64,000 nucleotides of DNA from Ramlibacter agri. Lineage in GTDB: Bacteria; Pseudomonadota; Gammaproteobacteria; Burkholderiales; Burkholderiaceae_C. A program made the translations under genes and the position numbers. Every line of letters starts with the position of its first letter. Position 1 is the first letter of the stretch. This document shows positions 19,435 to 28,002 of this stretch, one piece after another. The notes under the pieces were generated by a model. It was not told where the DNA came from. It worked only from the letters and a program-made list of their open reading frames with translations, and did not search any database. The stretch lies in contig NZ_JABBFX010000006.1 of the NCBI RefSeq assembly GCF_012927085.1, forward strand, positions 117,799 to 181,798, written 5' to 3'.

Positions 19435-21608
19435 CTGAACTGAGAAATGTCGAACAGGACCTGTCCCGCTTCCGCGGCCGGGTCCTGGTGGCGAGCGCCG
19501 CGGTGCTCGTCTGCTTCGTGCTGCTGGTCTCGCGCCTGGTCTACCTGCAGGTCGTCCGCCACCAGGACCTCGACGAGCAGGCTGAAGCCAACCGCACGGC
19601 CATCGTGCCGATCGTGCCGAACCGAGGCCTCATCCTGGACCGCAACGGCGTCGTCCTGGCCACCAACTATTCCGCCTACACGCTGGAGATCACGCCCTCG
19701 AAGGTGAACCAGGCGCTGGACCCGCTGATCGACCAGCTGGGCCAGGTGATCGAGATCCAGACGCGCGACCGCCGCCGCTTCAAGAAGCTGCTGGAGGAAA
19801 GCAAGAGCATCGACTCGGTGCCGATCCGCACCAAGCTGACGGACGAGGAAGTGGCCCGCTTCGCCGCCCAGCGCTTCCGCTTCCCCGGCGTCGAGATCAA
19901 GGCCCGCCTGTTCCGCAGCTACCCCTGGGGCGAACTGGCCAGCCACGCCATCGGTTACATCGGCCGCATCAACCAGGCCGAGAAGAAGCAGATGGATGAC
20001 TGGCCCGACGACGAGCAGTCCAACTATCGGGGCACGGAATACATCGGCAAGCTGGGCGTGGAGCAGAGCTTCGAGCAGCAGCTGCACGGCATCACCGGCG
20101 TCGAGCAGGTGGAGACCTCGGCTTCCGGCCGCGCCATGCGCAAGCTGGCCAGCACGCCGGCGACGCCGGGCAACACGGTGCGGCTGTCGCTGGACATCAA
20201 GCTGCAGAAGCTGGTGGAAGACCTGTACGGCGACCGCCGCGGCGCGCTGGTGGCGCTGGACCCGCACACCGGCGAAGTGCTGTCCTTCGTCTCCAAGCCC
20301 ACCTTCGACCCGAACCTGTTCGTCGACGGCATCGACCAGGAAAACTGGCAGGCGCTCAACGAGTCCATCGACAAGCCGCTGCTGAACCGGGCCCTGCGCG
20401 GCACCTACCCGCCCGGCTCCACCTTCAAGCCCTACATGGCGCTGGCGGCGCTGGAAACCGGCAAGCGCCGGCCCGAGCAGGCCATCAACGACCCCGGCTT
20501 CTTCTGGTTCGGCGGCCACAAGTTCCGCGACGACAAGGAAGGCGGCCACGGCGTGATCGACATGTACCGGTCGATCGTGCTGTCCTGCGACACCTACTAC
20601 TACCAGCTGGCCAACGACATGGGCGTGGACCTGATCCACGACCAGCTGCAGCAATACGGCTTCGGCGAGATCACCGGCATCGACATCGCCGGCGAGGCCA
20701 AGGGCCTGCTGCCGTCCACCGCCTGGAAGCGCGCCGCCTACAAGCGGCCCGAGCAGCAGAAGTGGTACGCCGGCGAGACCATCTCGCTGGGCATCGGCCA
20801 GGGCTACAACAACTTCACCATCCTGCAGCTGGCCACCGCCGTCAGCACGCTGGCCAACAACGGCTCGCGCATGAAGCCGCACCTGGTGAAGGAAGTGATC
20901 GACGTGGTGAGCAAGAAGGTGGAGCCGGTGCAGCCGCAGCACGTCGGCCGCCTCACCGCCAAGCCGGAGAACGTGGCCATCATCCGCAAGGCGATGGTGG
21001 GCGTGAACATCGAGGGCACGTCCGCCGCGGCCTTCAAGGGCGCCGGCTACACCAGCGGCGGCAAGACCGGCACGGCGCAGGTGATCACCATCGCCCAGAA
21101 CGCGAAGTACAAGGCCAGCGAAGTCGACGAGCGCCATCGCGACCACGCGCTGTTCATCGCCTACGCGCCGGCGGAAGACCCGAAGATCGCCATTGCCATG
21201 GTGGTGGAAAACGGGGGCTTCGGCGCCTCGGCCGCCGCGCCGATCGCCCGCCGCGTGTTCGACTATTACCTGCAGGGCCTGTACCCCAGTGACGAGGACA
21301 TCGCCCTGGTTCGCCAGGGCAAGGCCTCCACCCCGGTCGGCCAGCCGCGCCAGGCCGCCGACGTCGCCTGGCCGCCGGCCGGCGGCGGCGCCACCCCGGG
21401 CGCCCCGACCTCGCCGGCCTCGGCCGCGAAGCTGGCCAGCAACGTGCCGCCGGCGCAGGTGCGCACGGTGGCAGCGACGGGGATCCATCCGGCTTTCGCG
21501 CAGGCGGTGGCGGCTACTACGCAGCCCGCGGCGCCTCCGGCACCGGCAGCACCCGTGCCTGCGGCTTCGGCCGCAGCCCCGCCGCCGCGCCCGCCCGCCA
21601 GGCCGTAG
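19431..21608 (+). CDS. mrdA: Penicillin-binding protein 2 (elongasome transpeptidase)
   Basis: Class B PBP of 725 residues that cross-links lateral wall peptidoglycan with RodA. GTG start within GTGA overlaps the mreD stop. A single membrane helix spans about 19-41, followed by the PBP dimer domain with VPNRGLILDRNG (62-73). The transpeptidase domain carries the active-site Ser330 in STFK (330-333), SCD (385-387) and KTGTAQ (545-550). After about residue 635 there is a roughly 90-residue Pro/Ala-rich tail with no recognisable domain, longer than usual. No rodA gene follows, unlike the common mreBCD-mrdA-rodA order. Confidence 0.96.
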   Translation: MTELRNVEQDLSRFRGRVLVASAAVLVCFVLLVSRLVYLQVVRHQDLDEQAEANRTAIVPIVPNRGLILDRNGVVLATNYSAYTLEITPSKVNQALDPLIDQLGQVIEIQTRDRRRFKKLLEESKSIDSVPIRTKLTDEEVARFAAQRFRFPGVEIKARLFRSYPWGELASHAIGYIGRINQAEKKQMDDWPDDEQSNYRGTEYIGKLGVEQSFEQQLHGITGVEQVETSASGRAMRKLASTPATPGNTVRLSLDIKLQKLVEDLYGDRRGALVALDPHTGEVLSFVSKPTFDPNLFVDGIDQENWQALNESIDKPLLNRALRGTYPPGSTFKPYMALAALETGKRRPEQAINDPGFFWFGGHKFRDDKEGGHGVIDMYRSIVLSCDTYYYQLANDMGVDLIHDQLQQYGFGEITGIDIAGEAKGLLPSTAWKRAAYKRPEQQKWYAGETISLGIGQGYNNFTILQLATAVSTLANNGSRMKPHLVKEVIDVVSKKVEPVQPQHVGRLTAKPENVAIIRKAMVGVNIEGTSAAAFKGAGYTSGGKTGTAQVITIAQNAKYKASEVDERHRDHALFIAYAPAEDPKIAIAMVVENGGFGASAAAPIARRVFDYYLQGLYPSDEDIALVRQGKASTPVGQPRQAADVAWPPAGGGATPGAPTSPASAAKLASNVPPAQVRTVAATGIHPAFAQAVAATTQPAAPPAPAAPVPAASAAAPPPRPPARP

Positions 21609-21676
21609 GGTGCCGCAGCTTTGCTGCGCACCGGGCACTACCTCGCGCGGTGCGCAGCGAAGCTACGCACCCTACA
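21606..21676. repeat. Inverted pair of extragenic palindromes after mrdA
   Basis: Two copies of the GGTGC..AGC-loop-GCT..GCACC hairpin in inverted order (21606-21633 and 21648-21674), so the region can form either two small hairpins or one imperfect long stem of about 27 bp. The mrdA stop codon TAG lies in the first arm. A third copy is at 13418-13443. It probably terminates both convergent transcripts. Confidence 0.7.
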
Positions 21677-21685
21677 CGTCAACGG

Positions 21686-22669
21686 TTACCGGCCATGACG
21701 CGAGACGTGCGACAGCAGCCAGCCGCCCACCGCGTCCGGCATCGTCCACACATTCCCCGGCGGGAAGCCGGAAGCGAAGCCCACGTGGCCACCCGAGCGC
21801 GGCTGCCAGAGCGTGACGTAGCGCCCCACCTCGCGCGCCTTCGGCAGGCTGTCGGCCGGCACGAAGGGATCGTTGCGCGCGTTCAGCGCCAGCGCCGGCA
21901 CGCGGATGCGCTCCAGCCGCGGCAGCGCCGAGGCCTGCGTCCAGTAGTCCGTGGTCCCCTTGAAGCCGTGCACCGGCGCCGTGAATACCTGGTCGAATTC
22001 GTAGAGGTCGCGCGCGGCCAGCAGCGCGTCGCGGTCGAACAGGCCCGGGTGCTGCGACCACTTCAGCAGCGCCTTGGGCTTCATGGTGCGCAGGAACATG
22101 GTTCCGTAGACCATCTTGTTGAAGCCGCGGCCGATGGCACGCCCGCCCGCCGCCAGGTCCAGCGGCGAACAGACCGAAGCCACCGCCGTGACGCTGCGCG
22201 CCGCATCCTCCTGCACCTCGCCGGCCCAGCGCATCAGCATGTTGCCGCCCATGGAGATGCCCACCGCCAGGATGGGCCCCGCATGGCGCGCCCGCAACTG
22301 CGCCAGGATCCAGCCGATCTCCTCGACGTCGCCCGAGTGGTAGGCGCGCGGCGCCAGGTTGATCTCGCCGCTGCAGCCGCGGAAGTGCGGGACCACATAG
22401 GCCAGGCCGTTGCGGGCGGCGAAGTCCGCGAAAGCCTCGGCATAGTGGCTGCGCGAGGAGCCTTCCAGGCCGTGGAACAACACCAGCAGCGTGTCGTTGG
22501 TCACCGGCGCCTGCAGCCAGTCGAGGTCGAGGAAATCGCCGTCGGGCGTGAACCAGCGCTCGCGCTGGTAGTCGGGCGCGGGCCCGCGGGTGCGGCGCGC
22601 GAACAGCGCCGGCCAGATCGTCTGCAGGTTGCCGCCGGGCAGCCACAAAGGTGCTCGGTAGTCTTGCAT
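21686..22669 (-). CDS. YheT-family alpha/beta hydrolase
   Basis: A 327-residue hydrolase. It has the family's N-terminal YRAPLWLPGGNLQTIWPAL, oxyanion-region LFHGLEG (64-70), HFRGCSGEIN and nucleophile Ser139 in GISMGGN. Acid and base are visible in NARNDPF and GGHVGF near the C-terminus. E. coli YheT relatives are poorly characterised carboxylesterases; the substrate is unknown. The ATG at 22669 follows the NTF2-like gene by eight bases on the same strand. The long upstream extension of the frame overlaps neighbours and is rejected. Confidence 0.92.
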   Translation of the reverse strand: MQDYRAPLWLPGGNLQTIWPALFARRTRGPAPDYQRERWFTPDGDFLDLDWLQAPVTNDTLLVLFHGLEGSSRSHYAEAFADFAARNGLAYVVPHFRGCSGEINLAPRAYHSGDVEEIGWILAQLRARHAGPILAVGISMGGNMLMRWAGEVQEDAARSVTAVASVCSPLDLAAGGRAIGRGFNKMVYGTMFLRTMKPKALLKWSQHPGLFDRDALLAARDLYEFDQVFTAPVHGFKGTTDYWTQASALPRLERIRVPALALNARNDPFVPADSLPKAREVGRYVTLWQPRSGGHVGFASGFPPGNVWTMPDAVGGWLLSHVSRHGR

Positions 22670-22677
22670 CCCCGGCG

Positions 22678-23130
22678 TCAATGGAGAATGGACGGCGCGT
22701 CCGACACTTCCTGGATCTCGCTCGTGGTGCCCGGGCTGGCATGGTGGGCCACCAGGCGCCAACCCTGCGCCGTGCGGTGGTAGACATTGGTGGCGATCAC
22801 CCACGCCTGGGTCGGGCCCTGCGGCGAGAGCACCTCCACGCGTTCCAGCACGTTGTGCACGCTGCTGCCGACGCACTCCGTCTTGCGCACCCGCTCGGGC
22901 CAGGCCCGCACGGCGCCGCCGTTGGAGAACATGGATTCGAAGGTGGCGCGGATCGCGGTCGCGCCCACCACCCGCGGCCCGCCGGGGTGGATGCAGAAGA
23001 TGTCGTCCTCGTCGGCCCAGCACGCCATCAATTTGTCGATGTCGCCGTTCTGGAGCGCCGCGTAGAACGCTGCTTCGATGTCGTCCGCATCGCCTTCGAG
23101 GCTGGCGGCCTGGAGTTTGGACTTGCGCAT
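22678..23130 (-). CDS. NTF2-like (SnoaL/DUF4440-type) protein
   Basis: A 150-residue cone-fold protein with the pattern ADDIEAAFYAALQNGDIDKL, ADEDDIFCIHPGGPRVVG and a late WVIATNVYHRTAQGWRLVAH strand pair. Such proteins are small-molecule binding or enzymatic dimers; no function is assignable. The start is MRKSKLQAAS at 23130; an in-frame ATG at 23148 would overlap the upstream gene by ten bases and is a credible alternative. Middle gene of a three-gene minus-strand cluster. Confidence 0.85.
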   Translation of the reverse strand: MRKSKLQAASLEGDADDIEAAFYAALQNGDIDKLMACWADEDDIFCIHPGGPRVVGATAIRATFESMFSNGGAVRAWPERVRKTECVGSSVHNVLERVEVLSPQGPTQAWVIATNVYHRTAQGWRLVAHHASPGTTSEIQEVSDAPSILH

Positions 23131-23138
23131 GGTTGCCG

Positions 23139-23906
23139 TCAGGGCCATTTTGCCAAGGTTCCGGCCAGCCAGTCGCGCGCCACCTTTTCGGTGTTGTCCT
23201 GGCCCGCCAGCCACACCGTTTCCGGGGGCGCCACATGGATGCCCCTTGGCGCCAGGCGCAGCGACGCCGCCAGCAGTTCCGCCACCTTGACGGCGCGCAC
23301 CGGCTGCTCGTGGCTGGGGACCATGTACCTGAAGATGCCCAGCATCCAGTGCGCCAGGCGGCTCGGGAAGCTGCGGCGCGGGCCGGCGCCGGGCTTCTGC
23401 GCCGATCGCAGCAGCAGCACGCGCTCGAAGCCAAGCGAGGCCAGCGCCTGTTCGTCCAGCGTCGCGAGGCCGCGCTTCAGCGCGTCGGGCAACTGGCCCG
23501 GCGCATGCGGCAGCACCACGGCCAAGGTGCGCACGCCGCTGGCGAGCAGCCAGCGGGCCAGCGCCAGCAACTGCTCCGGCGCGGGCGTCCACAGCGCGCG
23601 TTCGCGCTCGTAGAACATCCGCGGCGGGTCGAACAGCACCACCGCCTCTTCCGCCTGCGTGGCGGGCCAGGTGGCGGGATCGTCGCCGGGCACGACCCGC
23701 ACCTGCAGGCCGCGCACGCTTTCCACGACGGGTTCGCGCGCCAGCACCTGCGTGTGGGAATAGCGGGTCGAGCCGCCCAGTCGCCGCAGCACCTCGTTGC
23801 CCAGCGTGCCGGTGGCGCCGGCGATCACCAGCCGCGGCTTGGTGGCGGAAGAAGAAGAAACGGGGCGCAAGCCCGCGTGCAGCACTTGAAGCGGGTCCTG
23901 GCGCAT
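23139..23906 (-). CDS. NAD(P)-binding Rossmann-fold protein
   Basis: A 255-residue atypical SDR-like protein. The dinucleotide-binding loop GATGTLG follows the first beta strand (RLVIAGATGTLGNEVLRRLG), but there is no YxxxK catalytic pair, so it resembles NmrA/YwnB-like proteins that bind rather than turn over NAD(P). The start MRQDPLQVLH is chosen as the first good Met; the frame continues to 23957 into the lemA promoter region. Probably the first gene of a unit with the NTF2-like and hydrolase genes. Confidence 0.8.
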   Translation of the reverse strand: MRQDPLQVLHAGLRPVSSSSATKPRLVIAGATGTLGNEVLRRLGGSTRYSHTQVLAREPVVESVRGLQVRVVPGDDPATWPATQAEEAVVLFDPPRMFYERERALWTPAPEQLLALARWLLASGVRTLAVVLPHAPGQLPDALKRGLATLDEQALASLGFERVLLLRSAQKPGAGPRRSFPSRLAHWMLGIFRYMVPSHEQPVRAVKVAELLAASLRLAPRGIHVAPPETVWLAGQDNTEKVARDWLAGTLAKWP

Positions 23907-23959
23907 CCCATCTATGCTACCGTTGCCCCGCCCTGATCCAAGGAAGGATGGTTCCACGC

Positions 23960-24550
23960 ATGAAAAGATGGTTCGCGATCCTCGCCTGCGTGCTTGCGCT
24001 GTCCGGCTGCGGCTACAACGATTTCCAGCGGCTCGACGAGCAGACCAAGTCCGCCTGGAGCGAAGTGCTCAACCAGTACCAGCGGCGCGCCGACCTCGTA
24101 CCCAACCTGGTGGCCACGGTCAAGGGCGAAGCCAACTTCGAACAGGACACGCTGACCAAGGTCATCGAGGCGCGCGCCAAGGCCACCTCGGTGCAGGTGA
24201 CGCCGGAGACGCTGAACAACCCCGAGGCCTTCCAGAAGTTCCAGCAGGCGCAGGGCGAGCTCTCCAGCGCGCTGTCGCGGCTGCTGGTGGTGAGCGAGCG
24301 CTACCCCGACCTGAAGTCCAACCAGTCCTTCCGCGACCTGCGGGTGCAGCTGGAAGGCACCGAGAACCGCATCACCGTGGCCCGCAACCGCTACATCCAG
24401 GCGGTGCAGGAGTACAACGTGCTGGCCCGCAGCTTCCCCAGCAATCTGACGGCGATGGTGTTCAGCTACCAGCCCAAGCCGAACTTCACGGTGCAGAACG
24501 AAGCGCAGATCTCGCAGCCGCCGACGGTGGACTTCGGGACGAAGAAGTAA
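23960..24550 (+). CDS. lemA: LemA-family lipoprotein
   Basis: A 196-residue membrane-anchored protein. The lipobox LSGC places the lipidated Cys at residue 17, followed by a long LemA helical bundle (DLVPNLVATVKGEANFEQDT, then ENRITVARNRYIQAVQEYN). AAGGAAGG lies before two in-frame ATGs, 23948 and 23960; the second gives the tighter signal peptide. LemA proteins often sit beside TPM-domain genes, as here; their role in envelope homeostasis is inferred from such linkage rather than proven. Confidence 0.93.
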   Translation: MKRWFAILACVLALSGCGYNDFQRLDEQTKSAWSEVLNQYQRRADLVPNLVATVKGEANFEQDTLTKVIEARAKATSVQVTPETLNNPEAFQKFQQAQGELSSALSRLLVVSERYPDLKSNQSFRDLRVQLEGTENRITVARNRYIQAVQEYNVLARSFPSNLTAMVFSYQPKPNFTVQNEAQISQPPTVDFGTKK

Positions 24551-25456
24551 GTGGTGCGCACCTTCCTGGCTTTCCTGCTGGCGCTCCTGGCGTTGTGCGC
24601 AGGAGCGCAGGGCGTGCTGCCGGTGCCGGAGCTCAACGCTCGCGTCATCGACCAGACCGACACGCTCGACGCGATCCAGCGCAAGGGCCTGGAGGAAAAG
24701 CTCGCCGCCTTCGAGCAGAAGAAGGGCACGCAGATCGTCGTGCTGATGGTGCCCACCACCAAGCCGGAAGACATCGCGAGCTACGCCAACCGCGTGGCCA
24801 ACGCCTGGAAGGTCGGACGCAAGAGCGTGGGTGATGGCATCGTGGTGATCGTCGCCAAGAACGACCGCACCGCGCGCATCGAGGTGGCGAAGACGCTGGA
24901 AGGCGCGGTGCCCGACCTGGCCGCAAGCCAGATCATCGAAGACGCGATGGTGCCGCGCTTCCGCCAAGGCGATTTCGCCGGCGGCCTGCAAGCCGCGGCC
25001 GACCAGTTGATCGCGCGCATCAGCGGCGAGCCGCTGCCGGCGCCCGCGCAGCCCAGCGCGCGGAATGCGCGCGGGCCCGCCGGCTTCGACTGGGGCGCGG
25101 CGGCGATCTTCCTGTTCGTGTTCGCGCCCATCGTGGGCGGCATCCTGCGCGCCATCCTGGGCAGCAAGCTGGGTTCGCTGGCCACCGGCGCCGGGGTCGG
25201 CTTCGTCGCGATGCTGATGTCGTCCAGCCTCTTCATCGCGCTCATCGCCGGCGTGATCGCGCTGCTGTTCTCCCTGCTCTCCGGCTTCGGCGGCGGCATG
25301 CGCCGGCGCGGCTGGGGCGGGCCGGTGTTCTTCCCGGGCAGCGGCGGCGGCTGGGGTGGAGGCAGTGGCGGCGGGGGCTGGAGCGGCGGCGGCGGTGGCT
25401 TCAGCTCCGGCGGTGGCGGCGACTTCGGCGGCGGCGGCGCCTCGGGGCGGTGGTGA
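24551..25456 (+). CDS. TPM-domain (YgcG-type) membrane protein
   Basis: A 301-residue protein beginning with GTG directly after the lemA stop. A signal peptide (1-19) leads to a TPM domain (about 30-155; LPVPELNARVIDQTDTLDA, GTQIVVLMVPTT, SVGDGIVVIVAKNDR) facing the periplasm, then two hydrophobic segments (about 185-245) and a glycine-rich tail of about 45 residues ending in GASGRW. The Gly-rich tail with scattered aromatic residues is typical of YgcG proteins. The domain name refers to plant photosystem II repair; the bacterial role is unknown. Confidence 0.93.
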   Translation: MVRTFLAFLLALLALCAGAQGVLPVPELNARVIDQTDTLDAIQRKGLEEKLAAFEQKKGTQIVVLMVPTTKPEDIASYANRVANAWKVGRKSVGDGIVVIVAKNDRTARIEVAKTLEGAVPDLAASQIIEDAMVPRFRQGDFAGGLQAAADQLIARISGEPLPAPAQPSARNARGPAGFDWGAAAIFLFVFAPIVGGILRAILGSKLGSLATGAGVGFVAMLMSSSLFIALIAGVIALLFSLLSGFGGGMRRRGWGGPVFFPGSGGGWGGGSGGGGWSGGGGGFSSGGGGDFGGGGASGRW

Positions 25457-25965
25457 TGCTGCACAAGCTGCTGCGCCTGTTCCGCCATCGCTGGCACGAT
25501 GAGTCCGACACCCGCCGCGCGCTGCCACCCGAGGCGCTGGAACGCCTGCGCCAGCGCGTGGCGGCCAGCGAGACGCGCCACAGCGGCGAGCTGCGCATCT
25601 GCGTCGAGTCCGGCCTGCCCTTCGGCTATGTCTGGCGCGGGCACACCGCGCACGACCGCGCCGTCACCCTGTTCGGCAAGCTGCGCGTGTGGGACACCGA
25701 GCACAACAACGGCGTGCTGATCTACCTGCTGCTGGCGGAGCACGCGATCGAGATCGTGGCGGACCGCGGGCTGAATGCGCGCATCGACGCGATCCAATGG
25801 ACGCAGCTGGTGGAGCGCATGCGCTCGGCGTTCCAGGGCGGGCAGTTCGAGGAAGGGCTGGGGCGGGCCGTGGACGAAGTCACCACGCTGCTCGTGGCGC
25901 ACTTTCCCCTGGCGCCCGGCGAAGCCAACCCGAACGAGTTGCCGGACGAACCCGTGGTCCGGTGA
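25456..25965 (+). CDS. TPM-domain protein without membrane anchor
   Basis: A 169-residue second TPM-domain protein (ETRHSGELRICVESGLPFG, NNGVLIYLLLAEHAIEIVAD, FQGGQFEEGLGRAVDEVT). It lacks a signal peptide or membrane helix, so it should be cytoplasmic or peripheral. Its ATG at 25456 overlaps the preceding TGA by one base (TGATG); two upstream in-frame GTGs at 25450 and 25453 are less likely. Third gene of the lemA-TPM-TPM unit and presumably its partner. Confidence 0.9.
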   Translation: MLHKLLRLFRHRWHDESDTRRALPPEALERLRQRVAASETRHSGELRICVESGLPFGYVWRGHTAHDRAVTLFGKLRVWDTEHNNGVLIYLLLAEHAIEIVADRGLNARIDAIQWTQLVERMRSAFQGGQFEEGLGRAVDEVTTLLVAHFPLAPGEANPNELPDEPVVR

Positions 25966-25974
25966 TCGGCGCGG

Positions 25975-27075
25975 CTAGTTGTCGCGGACTTCGCCGTTCG
26001 GCTTCAACAGCGCCATTCCGACATAGCTGCCGCCATGGTGGAAGTTCGGCTTGAAGTCGACGACATATCCGCCCGCGTCATAGCGCCCCAGCGCAGTCAG
26101 CGACCGATGCAGGCTCGCGCGCGTCAAGTCCTTGCCGGAGCGCCGCATCCCTTCCACCAGCACCTTGGCGGCGATGCACGCTTCCAGCGCGGTCACCGAC
26201 ATCATCTCCTTGTGCCCGGCCGCCGACCAGGCGTCGCCGCACTCGCGAACCACCGGCACGCTCTGCGTGCGCGGCGGCGGCACCGTGATGGCCACCGACA
26301 CGCCGGTCGCATCCGGGCCCAGCGCCTTGGCCAGCTGGCTGGCGCCGGCAAAGGACAGGCTGGTGACCATGGTCGCGCGGTTGGCGGCCTTGAGCTTGCG
26401 GATCATCTGCGCCGCCGGCGCATACAGCGTCGTGATGACCAGCACGCTGGGATCGGACTGGATCACGTCATGCACGTTGGCGTCGGTGATGTCGGCATTG
26501 CGCTTGATCTGCACCGACACGGGCTTGCGGCCGAACTTCTGCAGCACCGCGGCCACCGTTTCGAAGTTCTGCTTGCCCACGGCGTCGTCGTAGTGCAGCA
26601 CCGTCACCTTGGTCGTGCCGAGGTTGCCCCAGAAGTTGATGATCTTCTCGATCTCGTCCGCATAGGTGGAGCGCACGGTGTAGACGTACTCGTTCTGCTT
26701 GCGGATGGTGTCCGCGCCGGTGAAGGGCGCGAAGAAGGGAATGCGGTTCTCCACCACCATCGGCATCGCCGGGATGCTGAGCGTGGAGGACGCATAGCCG
26801 AACAGCGCCACCACCGAAGGATCCGCCACGAGCTTCTGCGTGTTCTCCGCCGACAGCTTGGTGTCGTTCCGGTCGTCCAGCGTGACCAGCTTCAGCTTGC
26901 CCGCGGGCAGGCCGCCCGCGGCGTTGACCTTGGCGAAATAGGCGAGCGCGCCGTTGCGGATGTCGTTGCCGAGGTCGGCATTGCCGCCGGTGAGCGGAGC
27001 GGACTGGCCGACGACGATGTCCTGCGCCAAGGCGGAGGCCGCGACGAGCAGCAGCGAACAGGCAAGAATGCGCAT
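25975..27075 (-). CDS. Branched-chain-amino-acid-type ABC substrate-binding protein
   Basis: A 366-residue periplasmic type I binding protein (Peripla_BP_6/LivJ-like). The signal peptide is residues 1-17 (MRILACSLLLVAASALA), then the usual opening QDIVVGQSAPLTGGNADLGN. FFAPFTGADTIRK and NEYVYTVRSTYADEIEKI are family hallmarks of the ligand cleft. No ABC permease or ATPase gene is next to it, so it may serve a distant transporter or act as a sensor; orphan copies are abundant in Burkholderiales. GAGAGGACCC precedes the ATG. Confidence 0.92.
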   Translation of the reverse strand: MRILACSLLLVAASALAQDIVVGQSAPLTGGNADLGNDIRNGALAYFAKVNAAGGLPAGKLKLVTLDDRNDTKLSAENTQKLVADPSVVALFGYASSTLSIPAMPMVVENRIPFFAPFTGADTIRKQNEYVYTVRSTYADEIEKIINFWGNLGTTKVTVLHYDDAVGKQNFETVAAVLQKFGRKPVSVQIKRNADITDANVHDVIQSDPSVLVITTLYAPAAQMIRKLKAANRATMVTSLSFAGASQLAKALGPDATGVSVAITVPPPRTQSVPVVRECGDAWSAAGHKEMMSVTALEACIAAKVLVEGMRRSGKDLTRASLHRSLTALGRYDAGGYVVDFKPNFHHGGSYVGMALLKPNGEVRDN

Positions 27076-27240
27076 GGGTCCTCTCTACAGCAGCGGAGAC
27101 CATACGCCTACAGCGCGACGGTGCATCGGGAGCTACCCCTTAAGACTTTTTCCTAACGCCCGTGCCGCGCCCGCTTCCTACAGCGTCCGCCAAGCTCCAT
27201 CCACAGCGCCGCCAGGCCCGCTGGGCCAGACTGGCTGGCC

Positions 27241-28002
27241 ATGAGAGTCCAATGGCCGCAAGTCCTCTGGATCGCGCGCCACGGCCAGAGCGCGGGCAAC
27301 GTTGCCCGCGACGCGGCGGAAGCCGCCGGCCTGGCGCTGATCGACATCGAATTCCGCGACATCGATACGCCGCTGTCCGAGCTGGGCGTGCAGCAGTCGC
27401 TGGCGCTGGGCCGCTGGTTCGGCCAGCTGCCGCCCGGGCTGCGGCCCGAGGTGATCCTCTGCTCGCCTTACGCGCGGGCGCGCGACACCGCGCGCCACCT
27501 GATGGAGCAGGCCGGCCTGCGCTCCGGGCGCGACGTTCGCTTGCGGGTGGACGAGCGGCTGCGCGAGAAGGAGTTCGGCGTCCTCGACCGGTTGACCAGG
27601 TTCGGGATCCAGCAGAAGTACCCGGAGCTCGATCAGCAGCGGCGGCACGTAGGAAAGTTCTACTTCCGGCCACCCGGCGGCGAAAGCTGGTGCGACGTGA
27701 TCCTGCGCCTGCGCAGCATGACGGAGATGATCACGCGCGAACATGCCGGCGAGCGCGTGCTGGTGGTGGCGCACCAGGTGATCGTCAACTGCATGCGCTA
27801 CCTGGTCGAGAACCTGGACGAGGCGAAGATCCTGGAGATCGACCGCATGGGCGACGTGCCCAACTGCGCGATCACCTCCTACCAGTTGCATACGGAACGC
27901 GAAGAACTGGTGCTGGACCTGGTGAACTTCATCGCGCCGCTGCTCGAGTCCGGCGCGCCGGTCACGGCGGCGCCCGATGCGCCAGCTGCGCCCAAGCCAT
28001 GA
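27241..28002 (+). CDS. Histidine phosphatase family protein
   Basis: A 253-residue phosphoglycerate-mutase-like phosphatase. The catalytic RHG triplet is Arg13-His14-Gly15 (LWIARHGQSAGN), the acid region is LREKEFGVLD and the second His is in VLVVAHQVIVN. It hydrolyses small phosphate esters or phosphohistidine; the substrate is unknown. The last codons overlap nnrD by ATGA, which ties its expression to repair of hydrated NAD(P)H. Confidence 0.92.
   Translation: MRVQWPQVLWIARHGQSAGNVARDAAEAAGLALIDIEFRDIDTPLSELGVQQSLALGRWFGQLPPGLRPEVILCSPYARARDTARHLMEQAGLRSGRDVRLRVDERLREKEFGVLDRLTRFGIQQKYPELDQQRRHVGKFYFRPPGGESWCDVILRLRSMTEMITREHAGERVLVVAHQVIVNCMRYLVENLDEAKILEIDRMGDVPNCAITSYQLHTEREELVLDLVNFIAPLLESGAPVTAAPDAPAAPKP

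Noticed and set aside
19311..21638. 775-codon minus-strand frame antisense to mrdA
   Set aside because: Low-information sequence opposite a protein with all PBP motifs; an artefact of high GC content.
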